Assembly: GCF_030811555.1 (NCBI RefSeq)
Contig: NZ_JAUSQZ010000001.1
Location: forward strand, 992,001 to 1,056,000
Direction: 5' to 3'
DNA from: Kineosporia succinea
GTDB lineage: Bacteria; Actinomycetota; Actinomycetes; Actinomycetales; Kineosporiaceae
Length of the DNA: 64,000 nt
Below the pieces are notes generated by a model, which searched no databases, was not told where the DNA came from, and was given only the letters and a program-made list of their open reading frames with translations. Made by a program: the position numbers and the translations under genes. Below are positions 44,131 to 51,695 of this stretch, in pieces; position 1 is the stretch's first letter; each line of letters opens with the position of its first letter.

Positions 44131-44754
44131 ATGGGGCCTGTCGTGGTGATTGCACAGACGCAGTCCGCGGACGTCGCGCCGTCCGCGAAGCAGAGCACTG
44201 CCCAGAAGAACGCTGCTCCCCGGAGCACCGAGCTCGACCTCGTCCTCGAGGCCGGCTCGGCCAGCTGTGTCCTGCCCGGCACCCCCCACGCGGTTCCTCT
44301 GGGGCGGGCCATGGTGCGGCGCGGGCTGGCCCATCTCGGCGCCGAGTCGGTCTCCGACGACATCGCGCTGGCCGCCACCGAACTCATCGCCAACGCCATC
44401 GAGCACGGAGTGCGTGACTGTGCGCGTGAGATGACCGCCCGCACCGGTGGGCCCGACGAGCTCCAGCGCCGGCGTCCCGACAGCGTGCGCATCAGCCTGG
44501 TCAGCAGCGGTGCCCACGTGGTGCTGTCGGTGACCGACCCGAGTCCGCTGCCGCCCGTCCGGCGCCCGCGCGACATGCTCGCCGGCGGTGGCCGCGGTCT
44601 GCAGCTCATCGAGTCGCTGAGCCTCTGCTGGGGCTGGACCCTGCTCGAGGAGCAGGAGGGGCAGCGCGCCCCCGGCAAGTCGGTCTGGGCCATGTTCCCG
44701 AAGGTCGCCGCCGAGAAGCCGGCGCCGCAGATCCGCATCCAGGGCGCGGCCTGA
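44131..44754 (+). CDS. ATP-binding protein, HATPase (anti-sigma-kinase-like)
   Basis: About 207 residues. The GHKL/HATPase fold is shown by LAATELIANAIEHG (N-box) and SVTDPSPLPP with AGGGRGLQLIESLSLCWGW (G-boxes). There is no receiver or sensor domain. In actinomycetes such proteins occur beside XRE/DUF5753 regulators and DUF397 proteins and may act as anti-sigma-type kinases or binders. The ATG at 44131 is preceded by a poorly placed GAGG; GTGs at 44143 and 44146 are alternatives. The gene is divergent from the XRE gene, with two palindromes between them, and is followed by a strong hairpin. Confidence 0.85.
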   Translation: MGPVVVIAQTQSADVAPSAKQSTAQKNAAPRSTELDLVLEAGSASCVLPGTPHAVPLGRAMVRRGLAHLGAESVSDDIALAATELIANAIEHGVRDCAREMTARTGGPDELQRRRPDSVRISLVSSGAHVVLSVTDPSPLPPVRRPRDMLAGGGRGLQLIESLSLCWGWTLLEEQEGQRAPGKSVWAMFPKVAAEKPAPQIRIQGAA

Positions 44755-44775
44755 GCGGTCCGAGAAAGCCGGCCA

Positions 44776-44830
44776 CCACGAATGAGGGACGCCTCGGGAG
44801 ACTGTCTCCCGGGGCGTCCCTCATTCGTGG
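44776..44830. terminator. Bidirectional 27-bp hairpin terminator
   Basis: Arms at 44776-44802 and 44804-44830 start CCACGAATGAGGGACGCC and match at 26 of 27 positions; the one mismatch can form G-U. The centre is a single base, so a few central bases must open to form a loop. CTTTT follows on the plus strand and CTTTCT on the minus strand. It separates the convergent ATPase and methyltransferase genes. Confidence 0.75.
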
Positions 44831-44840
44831 ACAGGGCTTT

Positions 44841-45704
44841 TCAGACGACCCGGCCCACCCCGCACAGCACGCGGATCGGCAGGTAGGGCTGATCGTCGCG
44901 CCAGTGCGTGACGTCGACCAGACCCGGCCCGATCAGCTCGGTGCCGTCGAACAGCTGCTCGACCTGCGAGCGCGACCGCACGACGAGCGGCGTGGGTGAG
45001 GTGTCGTAGACCTTCTCGAGCGTGGAGACGTAACCGGGCTCCATGCCGTCGGAGCAGATGGCCGAGATCGCGATGCAGCTGCCCGGCGGGAGCAGGCGCC
45101 GGTACTGCTCGACCACTTTGATCGCCATCTCGCGACGCACGAAGTGCAGTACCGCGATGAACAGCAGGCCGACCGGGCGGCCGAGATCGATGTGGGCGCG
45201 CAGGCGCGGGTCTTCGAGCAGTGACTGGGGGTGGCGCAGATCGTGGTCGAGCGCCAGCACTCCCGGGCGAGGTGCACGCAGGGCCCGGTTGTAGGCCATC
45301 ACGATCGGGTCGTTGTCGATGTAGGCGACCCGCACGCCGGGTGCCTTCACCTGGGCCACCTCGTGCACGTTGGGCGAGGTGGGGATGCCCGCGCCGAGGT
45401 CGACGAACTGGTCGATGCCCTGTTCGGCGAGCAGGTCGACGGCCCGCACCAGGAACCCCCGGTTCGCGGAGGCGACGGCGGTGAGGTCGGGGATGACGCG
45501 GCCGATCTCGTTGACCGCGCGCCGGTCGACCTCGAAGTTGTCCTTGCCGCCGAGCGCGAAGTCGTACATGCGGGCGGCGCTGGGCTTGGAGATGTCGATC
45601 TCGGGCGGGATCCAGTCTTCGTCGGACGCCGTCCACGACCAGTCGACGGAGAGACCGGACTGCGATTCGCGCCCGGTCTGCGGTTCGTGCGGCTGGGTCG
45701 TCAT
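44841..45704 (-). CDS. DUF574-type SAM-dependent methyltransferase
   Basis: About 287 residues. This family is frequent in Streptomyces, often near Scr1-type regulators. Markers are KPSAARMYDFALGGKDNFEVD, the SAM motif FVDLGAGIPTSPNVHEVA, VAYIDNDPIVMAYNRAL and GLLFIAVLHFV. Substrates are unknown. I chose the ATG at 45702-45704 (GGAG nine bases upstream); an ATG at 45746 is possible. The gene is the outermost member of the Scr1/WhiJ-like locus and ends at the bidirectional terminator. Confidence 0.88.
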   Translation of the reverse strand: MTTQPHEPQTGRESQSGLSVDWSWTASDEDWIPPEIDISKPSAARMYDFALGGKDNFEVDRRAVNEIGRVIPDLTAVASANRGFLVRAVDLLAEQGIDQFVDLGAGIPTSPNVHEVAQVKAPGVRVAYIDNDPIVMAYNRALRAPRPGVLALDHDLRHPQSLLEDPRLRAHIDLGRPVGLLFIAVLHFVRREMAIKVVEQYRRLLPPGSCIAISAICSDGMEPGYVSTLEKVYDTSPTPLVVRSRSQVEQLFDGTELIGPGLVDVTHWRDDQPYLPIRVLCGVGRVV

Positions 45705-45848
45705 CGTCGGCGTGCTCCAGTCTCGATCCGCCAGGGTCCCATTCACCCTAATTGCCGGTACGCACCGGTCTAAATGGTGGAAAACCCCTCACTATGCTTT
45801 CCAGGTCCGCACTTGAGTCCCGGCGGGCACGGGCGGTGGGGCCGGTAC

Positions 45849-45854
45849 TACCCT
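45849..45854 (+). promoter_or_regulatory. -10 element of leaderless Lrp-type gene
   Basis: TACCCT, six bases, then GTG at 45861; no ribosome site is present. Confidence 0.45.
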
Positions 45855-45860
45855 GAGCAG

Positions 45861-46142
45861 GTGATCACCGTGTTCGTGATGCTTCAGGCCCGGCCCGACC
45901 GTATCCCCGAGATCGCGACCGAGGTCGCGGCGATCAAGGGCGTGCGCGAGGTGTACTCGGTGACGGGTGACGTCGACCTGGTCGCCATCGTGCGGGTGGA
46001 GAAGCAGGACGATCTCGCCGACATCATCGCCGACCACCTGGGCAAGGTGGAGGGCGTGGTGTCCACGCGCACCTACCTGGCCTTCCGCACCTACGCGCCC
46101 GACGCGGTGGACGACGCCCTGAACTCGGGCTTCGAGAGCTAG
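45861..46142 (+). CDS. Lrp/AsnC ligand-binding domain-only protein
   Basis: 93 residues forming only the RAM/effector domain of Lrp/AsnC regulators (VFVMLQARPDRIPEIATEVAAIKGVREVYSVTGDVDLVAIVRV as the first half, read as segments, and VEGVVSTRTYLAFRTY). There is no HTH. Such domain-only proteins bind amino acids and may modulate other Lrp proteins. The GTG start fits the first beta strand and a leaderless TACCCT box. It converges on the GntR gene, overlapping its stop by 4 bases. Confidence 0.88.
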   Translation: MITVFVMLQARPDRIPEIATEVAAIKGVREVYSVTGDVDLVAIVRVEKQDDLADIIADHLGKVEGVVSTRTYLAFRTYAPDAVDDALNSGFES

Positions 46143-46804
46143 GGAAGTTCCAGCCCGGCCAGCAGCGCCCGGCGGCTGGCCCGGACGTGCTCCCGCATGA
46201 CCATCTCGGCGCTGTCGCCGTCCTTGGCCAGGATCAGGTCGAGCACCACGTGGTGCTCCCGCTCGGACTGCGGCGCCCGGCCGGGCTGCCCCAGTGACGT
46301 GACGACCAGCCGGGAGTAGGCCAGCTGGTTCATCAGCGTGCGGTAGTGCGCCTCGAGCTTGGTGTTGTCGGCGCCGGTGATGAGCAGGCCGTGGAACTCC
46401 TCGACCAGTTCGGCGTAGCGCGCCCGGTCGTCGGCGCGGACGGCGAGGTCGCCCTGCCGGACGTTCTCCTCCAGCAGCTCGACCTCCCTCACCCGTCCAC
46501 GCAGGGCGAGCAACCGGGCCGCCGCGCCCTCGAGCAGTTCCTTCATCTCGAACAGCTCGGTGATGTCACGTCGTGACGGGGCCGCTACGAACGTGCCCAC
46601 CCGGGGCCGGATCTCGACCAGCCCCTCGGTCTGCAGCTGTTTCAGCGCCTCGCGGACCGGCGTCCGGCTGACCCCGAACTCATCGGCCAGGGCGATCTCC
46701 GACAGCAGGGCGCCGGAGGCCGCCTCGCCGGTGATGATGCGGCGGCGCATCTCGGCGATGACGCGCTCTTGACGAGAGCCGGTGCCGGCCGCGGGGCGCT
46801 GCAT
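46139..46804 (-). CDS. GntR-family regulator, FadR/FCD type
   Basis: 221 residues. The N-terminal winged HTH (GEAASGALLSEIALADEFGVSRTPVREALKQLQTEGLVEIRPRVGTFVAAPS, in linked parts, about 25-77) is followed by an all-helical FCD domain with metal-ligand histidines (about residues 128, 180 and 200). It is the last gene of a minus-strand operon with the flavin reductase, ester-cyclase-like protein and BCCT transporter. It probably represses this and the divergent operon at CTTGCAT sites (49471-49738). The ATG follows GGGAG. Confidence 0.9.
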   Translation of the reverse strand: MQRPAAGTGSRQERVIAEMRRRIITGEAASGALLSEIALADEFGVSRTPVREALKQLQTEGLVEIRPRVGTFVAAPSRRDITELFEMKELLEGAAARLLALRGRVREVELLEENVRQGDLAVRADDRARYAELVEEFHGLLITGADNTKLEAHYRTLMNQLAYSRLVVTSLGQPGRAPQSEREHHVVLDLILAKDGDSAEMVMREHVRASRRALLAGLELP

Positions 46805-46822
46805 GATTGCTCGGACTCCCGG

Positions 46823-47326
46823 TCAGGAAAGGGGGCTGAGACCCTCGGAGTGGAAGAACTTACCCGAGCTGTAGACCACCGGCGGCAGGTCGGTGACCTC
46901 GGCCGCGACCACCCGGCAGATGAACACCGTGTGGGTGCTCGCCTGCAGCCGCTCGCGGATCTCGACCTCCATGTGCGCGCTGCTGCCGGCCAGGATCGGG
47001 CTGCCGAACCGCCCTCGCGACCAGGCCACGCCCTCGAACTTGTCGCCCGACTTGGAGGCGAACTTGCCCATGACCTCCATCTGCTCGGTGGAGGCGATGT
47101 TGATGGCCAGGTGCGTGGCGCTGAACAGGCAGTCGTGCGTGTTCGAGGTGCGCTGGACGGCGACCATCACGGTGGGCGGGTCGAGCGAGATGTTGGCGAA
47201 CGCGTTCACGGCCAGGCCGCGCGGGGTGTCCCCGTCCATCGCGGTGACCAGGGTGACGCCGGTGATGAAGCGGCGGTTGACCTGCTTGAGCAGGTCGAGG
47301 GTGGGGACGTCGGCGGTGACGGTCAT
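46823..47326 (-). CDS. Flavin reductase-like protein (possible TgnB-type reductase)
   Basis: 167 residues. It belongs to the flavin reductase split-barrel family (FMN_red): FITGVTLVTAMDGDTPRGLAVNAFANISLDPPTVMVAVQ, in linked segments, and LAINIASTEQMEVMGKFAS, with HMEVEIRERL near the end. It supplies reduced flavin to the luciferase-like monooxygenase at 53377-54423 in the divergent operon. That pairing is the enzyme system of trigonelline monooxygenase TgnAB; the specific assignment is inference. The ATG at 47324-47326 follows GAAGGAG. Confidence 0.85.
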   Translation of the reverse strand: MTVTADVPTLDLLKQVNRRFITGVTLVTAMDGDTPRGLAVNAFANISLDPPTVMVAVQRTSNTHDCLFSATHLAINIASTEQMEVMGKFASKSGDKFEGVAWSRGRFGSPILAGSSAHMEVEIRERLQASTHTVFICRVVAAEVTDLPPVVYSSGKFFHSEGLSPLS

Positions 47327-47352
47327 GGGATTCTCCTTCTCCGGAACGGGAT

Positions 47353-47781
47353 TCACGCGTCCTGGCCGACGGTGATGACGCCGAGGGCGGTGAGCAGACC
47401 ACGCGGGTCCCAGGTCACCCGCTCCTCGTGCACCAGACCGTCCGGGCCGAACGACGCGAACGTCGCCCCCGACACCTGGACCGTGCGCCGGGTCGCCGGC
47501 ACCCCGAGGAACGAGTGGGTGTGCGTACCCGTGCTCTGCCACCGGACGGCGGCCTTGTCCCCGTCGAGCACCAGGTCCTCGATCGTGGTGGTGAGGTCGG
47601 GGAAGGCGGCGCGGGTGGTGAGGATCGTGGCCTTGAACGCGTCCCGGTCCAGGCCCTCCTCGTCGCTGCTGGTGCGCCGGCGGTAGTCCCGGGCCAGCAG
47701 CCGGTCGAGGGCGTCCACGTCGCCGGTGTCCCAGGCGGCGAGCCAGCTCTCGGTGATCAGGCGGCGTCGGTCGTCGGTCAT
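47353..47781 (-). CDS. SnoaL-like/ester-cyclase-type protein
   Basis: 142 residues with the NTF2-like cone fold: WLAAWDTGDVDALDRLLARDYRRRT, FPDLTTTIEDLVLDGDKAAVRWQSTGTHTHSFLGVPATRRTV, read as two separate blocks. The family includes ester cyclases and isomerases that open or close rings. It has no assigned step in the trigonelline pathway. Its ATG overlaps the BCCT stop (ATGA), and the flavin reductase follows after 26 bases. Confidence 0.8.
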   Translation of the reverse strand: MTDDRRRLITESWLAAWDTGDVDALDRLLARDYRRRTSSDEEGLDRDAFKATILTTRAAFPDLTTTIEDLVLDGDKAAVRWQSTGTHTHSFLGVPATRRTVQVSGATFASFGPDGLVHEERVTWDPRGLLTALGVITVGQDA

Positions 47782-49433
47782 GCGTTTTCCTTCCTCTGCG
47801 TGGCCTTCTCGTCGATGCGCTCGCAGTCGTCCGTGGTGAGGTTGGTCAGACCGCGGTGGTCGTTCACGAGTTCCTTCCAGAACGACACGGCCAGGCCGGC
47901 GATGATCACCAGGAACGGGGCCGAGGTGACGATGACGGTGTTCTGCAGGGCGTTCAGGCCCCCGGCCAGCATCAGCACGACCGCGGTGACCCCGGTGAGC
48001 ACGCCCCAGAGGACGAGGATCGGCCGGCGCGGGGTGAGCGAGCCGCCGGACGTCATCATCGCCAGCACGTAGGTGTTCGCGTCGGCGCCGGAGACGAAGA
48101 ACATGATCACCAGGAAGATCGCCACCGCCGAGGTGATGCTCGCCAGCGGGAAGTTCTCGAGCGTGGCGAAGAAGGCGCTGTTGATGTCGTTCGCGGTCTG
48201 CGCGGCGATGTCACCGCCCTGGAACATGTCGACGTGGATGGCCGAGCCGCCGAACACCGTGAACCAGGTGAAGAAGACGACCGTCGGCACGACCAGGACG
48301 CCCATGATGAAGCCGCGGATCGTGCGGCCCTTGGAGATGCGGGCCAGGAAGACGCCGACGAACGCGCCCCACGACACCCACCACGCCATCATGAAGTAGG
48401 TCCACCACTGCATCCACTGCAGGTCGCCGAAGGCCGTGCCCTGCAGGCTCATCCGGAAGAAGTCGGTGGCCCAGGTGCCGACGGACTCGATGTACAGGTT
48501 CGCGATGAAGACCGTCGGGCCGACCACGATCATGAACACGAACAGCGCCGTGGCGGCGACCGTGCTGGCCTGGCTCAGGTACTTGATGCCCTTGGTGACG
48601 CCGGTGACGGCCGACATCGTGAAGATCGCGGTGACCGCGGCGATGATCAGGACCTGGGTGAGGTTGCTGACCGGGATCCCGAACAGCTTGGCCAGGCCGT
48701 TGTTCACCTGCAGGGCGCCCAGGCCGAGCGAGGTGGTCGTGCCGAACAGGGTGGAGAACACCGCGAGCACGTCGATGGTCTTGCCGATCGGGCCGTCGAC
48801 CCGGTCGCCGAGCAGCGGACGGAAGAGCTGGCTGACCAGCGTCGGGCGGCCCTTGCGGTGGGTCGAGTAGGCGATGGCCAGGCCGAAGACCGCGAAGATG
48901 GCCCAGGCCTGCAGGCCCCAGTCGAAGTAGCTGTACTGCATCGCGCGCACCGCGGCCTGCGGGGTGCCGGCCTCGGCCAGACCGTGCGGCGGGGTGGCGA
49001 AGTGCGAGATCGGCTCGGCCACGCCGTAGGACACCAGACCGATGCCCATCACGGCGGACAGGATCATCGCGAACCAGGTGATGTTGCCGAACTCCGGGCG
49101 GTCGCTGTCCTTGCCGAGCCGGATGTTGCCGTACGGGCTGAACGCGAGGAACACCAGGAAGACCAGCAGCGCGAGGGTGACGACCAGGTAGGCCCACCCC
49201 CACGTGCCGGTGATCCAGTTGAGCGAGTCGGTGGTGACCTGGTTCAGGTTGTCGGTGAAGAGCACGCCCCACGCGACGAACAGCGCGCAGACCGTGACAG
49301 AGGCGAAGAAGACGCTGCCGAGACGGCCCTTGGGCTGCTCGTCGGGCGCCGCGGCCGGAGCCTGCCGCGCTGAAGGCTGAGCCTCGACGTCGACGACGTC
49401 GAACTCAGCGGGCTCGCTGAACTTCTGGGACAT
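47778..49433 (-). CDS. BCCT-family transporter (betaine/choline/carnitine type)
   Basis: 551 residues with 12 predicted membrane segments and a charged N-terminus. BCCT signatures are YGVAEPISHFATPP, WGLQAWAIFAVFGLAIAYSTHRKGRP and the WWTYFMMAWWVSWGAFVGVFLARISKGRTIRGFI region, cited as separate motifs. BCCT carriers import quaternary ammonium compounds by Na+ or H+ symport or exchange. It is the first gene of the minus-strand operon, with a good promoter (TTGACA-17-TAGCAT). A betaine-type substrate such as trigonelline would suit the neighbouring enzymes. The ATG follows GGAGGG. Confidence 0.9.
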   Translation of the reverse strand: MSQKFSEPAEFDVVDVEAQPSARQAPAAAPDEQPKGRLGSVFFASVTVCALFVAWGVLFTDNLNQVTTDSLNWITGTWGWAYLVVTLALLVFLVFLAFSPYGNIRLGKDSDRPEFGNITWFAMILSAVMGIGLVSYGVAEPISHFATPPHGLAEAGTPQAAVRAMQYSYFDWGLQAWAIFAVFGLAIAYSTHRKGRPTLVSQLFRPLLGDRVDGPIGKTIDVLAVFSTLFGTTTSLGLGALQVNNGLAKLFGIPVSNLTQVLIIAAVTAIFTMSAVTGVTKGIKYLSQASTVAATALFVFMIVVGPTVFIANLYIESVGTWATDFFRMSLQGTAFGDLQWMQWWTYFMMAWWVSWGAFVGVFLARISKGRTIRGFIMGVLVVPTVVFFTWFTVFGGSAIHVDMFQGGDIAAQTANDINSAFFATLENFPLASITSAVAIFLVIMFFVSGADANTYVLAMMTSGGSLTPRRPILVLWGVLTGVTAVVLMLAGGLNALQNTVIVTSAPFLVIIAGLAVSFWKELVNDHRGLTNLTTDDCERIDEKATQRKENA

Positions 49434-49754
49434 CTGGCCCTCCTGCGGCGCCTATGCCTTGGGACTCGGTCTTGCATGCATGAGGGATGCTAGGTAGGTC
49501 ACACGACAGTGTCAATGGCCGTGACCGAAGCCACAGTCAGCGATGGGAACAAGCGTAGGCGACTCCGCGCCCAACGGCCCGCGCAGCCCTCTCGATCGGC
49601 TGATGACCATGCAGTTACAGCCCGATTGCCGAGGAGTTGCACGGCCGGCTGAGCGAGCACGCGGGAAACCTCGCAGCAGTACGGGCGAAGGTCTGTTGAC
49701 ACATGCAAGGGGCAGTCGTAGCTTGCTCTTGCATACATCAGCGAGGAGATGCGC
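49434..49754. promoter_or_regulatory. Divergent control region of the catabolic locus
   Basis: 321 bases without a gene. Leftward promoter: minus-strand TTGACA (49510-49515), 17-base spacer, TAGCAT (49487-49492). Rightward promoter: TTGACA (49696-49701), 17-base spacer, TAGCTT (49719-49724). Sites with CTTGCAT lie at 49471-49484 (CTTGCATGCATGAG), 49702-49710 (inverted) and 49728-49740 (CTTGCATACATCA). Two of them sit at or just after the expected transcription starts and one is in the rightward spacer. I see nothing else. Confidence 0.7.
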
Positions 49755-50411
49755 ATGAGTGTCGACCTGGAGCCGAACCCCGGCTCACTGAGTCTCGAGC
49801 CCGGCCCCACGTCCCACTGGTTGCGGCGAATCTCGGTCTACCGGGAGGAGGTGCTGCTCGAGAACGGGGCCGCCCCCGCCGTCCCCGCCCTCCGGGCCAC
49901 GGCCGCAGCCGTGATCAGCAACCCGTGGACGGGCACCGGCCCCGACCACGATCTGAACGCCGAGGTCGAGCTGATCGCCCCGGTGCTGGCGCAGGAACTC
50001 ACCGGCCGGCTCCTCGCCGCCCTGGGCGGTGCCCACACCGTCGAGGCGTTCGGCAAGGCCGCGGTGGTCGGCACGAACGGCGAGATCGAGCACGCCGGCG
50101 CGCTGATCCACACCCCGTTCTTCGGCAACCTGATGCGGGAGTTCCTCGAGGGCGAGTCGATCATCTGCTTCGCCGACACCCGCGCGGACGCAGGAGAGAC
50201 CCTCGTCGTGCCGATGTGGCACAAGAGCCACGCCGCGACCCGCAGCCACTACCAGACGATCACCGCGCGCATCTCGGACGCACCCCGTGCCGACGAGATC
50301 GTGATCATCGCGGCGGCCTCCACCGGCCCCCGCCCGCACGCCCGTATCGGCGACCGGCGCACCGACCCGGCCGTCTCGGCAGCCTCGATCCGGAAGGACC
50401 AGCAGTCATGA
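49755..50411 (+). CDS. DUF1185 (amino acid synthesis family) protein, paralogue 1
   Basis: 218 residues. The conserved blocks of the family are present: AAAVISNPWTGTG, VEAFGKAAVVGTNGEIEHAGALIH, and the final DEIVIIAAASTGPRPHARIGD. Its biochemical function is unknown to me; databases call it amino acid synthesis family. It is the first gene of the rightward operon. I chose the ATG at 49755 because GAGGAG sits 7 bases upstream. It overlaps the second paralogue by 4 bases. Confidence 0.85.
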   Translation: MSVDLEPNPGSLSLEPGPTSHWLRRISVYREEVLLENGAAPAVPALRATAAAVISNPWTGTGPDHDLNAEVELIAPVLAQELTGRLLAALGGAHTVEAFGKAAVVGTNGEIEHAGALIHTPFFGNLMREFLEGESIICFADTRADAGETLVVPMWHKSHAATRSHYQTITARISDAPRADEIVIIAAASTGPRPHARIGDRRTDPAVSAASIRKDQQS

Positions 50412-50959
50412 GCATCCGCAAGATCGTCACCATCGTCGACGAGATCCGCACCGAGGGCGGACGTCCCGTCGAGCCGGTCGCGCGGGTGGCCGTGGTCGCC
50501 GCGGTGATCGCGAACCCGTGGGCCGGTCAGGGCTTCGTCGAGGACCTGCTGCCGGGCATCGACGCGCACGCCTCCGACATCGGGGCGCTCCTGGCCCCGC
50601 GCGTGGTCGAGGCCCTCGGGGCCACGGTCGAGGCGTACGGCAAGGCCGCGGTCGTCGGCCTGGACGGCGAGATCGAGCACGGCTCGGCGCTGATCCACAC
50701 GCTCAAGTTCGGTGACCACTTCCGCACCGCGGCCTCGGCCACCACCCTGCTGCCCGCGCTGGAGAAGCGCGGTCCGGCCGGCATCGTGTTCGACATCCCG
50801 CTCAAGCACATCACGGACGCCACCATCCGCTCGCACCACCAGTCGTTCGAGGTGCGCATCCCGGACGCCCCGCACCCGGGCGAGATCGTGATCGCGCTCG
50901 CGGCCGCCGCCCAGGGCCGTCCGCAGCAGCGTCTCGCCTCGCTGTCGACCGAGCAGTAA
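50408..50959 (+). CDS. DUF1185 (amino acid synthesis family) protein, paralogue 2
   Basis: 183 residues. It shares the blocks VVAAVIANPWAGQG, VEAYGKAAVVGLDGEIEHGSALIH, and GEIVIALAAAAQGRPQQRLAS with the preceding gene. The region after GSALIH differs (KFGDHFRTAASATTLLPALEK against FFGNLMREFLEGESIICFADT), so the two may form a hetero-oligomer or have separate roles. The ATG overlaps the upstream stop, so the pair is coupled. No other feature gives a function. Confidence 0.85.
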   Translation: MSIRKIVTIVDEIRTEGGRPVEPVARVAVVAAVIANPWAGQGFVEDLLPGIDAHASDIGALLAPRVVEALGATVEAYGKAAVVGLDGEIEHGSALIHTLKFGDHFRTAASATTLLPALEKRGPAGIVFDIPLKHITDATIRSHHQSFEVRIPDAPHPGEIVIALAAAAQGRPQQRLASLSTEQ

Positions 50960-50963
50960 GCCC

Positions 50964-51695
50964 GTGAGCCGACCGGTTCTCGTCCTGCTGCACGGTGTCG
51001 GTCTCGACCACACCGTGTGGCAGGGGGTCGTCCCTCTCCTGGAAGAACGCTTCGAGGTGAGGACGCCGGACCTCCCCGGTCACGCGGGTGCGGTCCGGGT
51101 TCCTCCCGGACTCGACCTGGCCGGCCTGGCCTCGCTGGTCGCCCCTTCCCTCGACGAGGGGACGCACCTGGTCGGCTTCTCGCTCGGCGCGCTGGTCTCG
51201 CAGTACCTGGCGATCCACCGGCCCGAGCTGGTCGCGTCGCTGACCAGCGTCAGCTCGGTCTGCCGGCGCACTCCCGCCGAGCGGGAGGCGGTTCTCAGAC
51301 GGCTGCGGGTCGCCGAGGCCGACCCCGCGAAGGCCGCGACCGCGTCCATCGACCGCTGGTTCCAGGGCACCGAGGTCTCCCCCGAGATCATCGAGCACAC
51401 CCGCACCATGCTGACCGCCAACGACCCCGACCAGTTCCTGGCCTGCTACCGGGTCTTCTGCACCGGCGACGCGGTCGTCGGGCCCGACCTCGGCCGGATC
51501 GCCGTACCTGCGCTCGCTGTCACGGGCAGCGACGACCCTGGCTCCACCCCGGACATGACCCACCGCCTGGCGTCCGCGATCCCGAGCAGCCGCGACGTGG
51601 TCGTGCCGGGCGTCCGCCACATGCTTCCCGTCGAGGCACCCACCACACTCGCAGGGCTCATCGAGGAGCTCATCGGAGGAGACGTGCATGTCTGA
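50964..51695 (+). CDS. Alpha/beta-hydrolase (possible TgnD-type hydrolase)
   Basis: 243 residues. The fold is typical: VLVLLHGVGLDHTVW (oxyanion hole), LVGFSLGALVSQYLA (nucleophile serine in GFSLG), then ALAVTGSDDPGSTPDMT and VPGVRHMLPVEAP (acid and histidine). It resembles 3-oxoadipate enol-lactonase-like enzymes. In the Acinetobacter trigonelline pathway an AB-hydrolase (TgnD) hydrolyses (E)-2-((N-methylformamido)methylene)succinate; that role is inferred from context. GTG start; overlaps the aldehyde dehydrogenase start by 8 bases. Confidence 0.85.
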   Translation: MSRPVLVLLHGVGLDHTVWQGVVPLLEERFEVRTPDLPGHAGAVRVPPGLDLAGLASLVAPSLDEGTHLVGFSLGALVSQYLAIHRPELVASLTSVSSVCRRTPAEREAVLRRLRVAEADPAKAATASIDRWFQGTEVSPEIIEHTRTMLTANDPDQFLACYRVFCTGDAVVGPDLGRIAVPALAVTGSDDPGSTPDMTHRLASAIPSSRDVVVPGVRHMLPVEAPTTLAGLIEELIGGDVHV

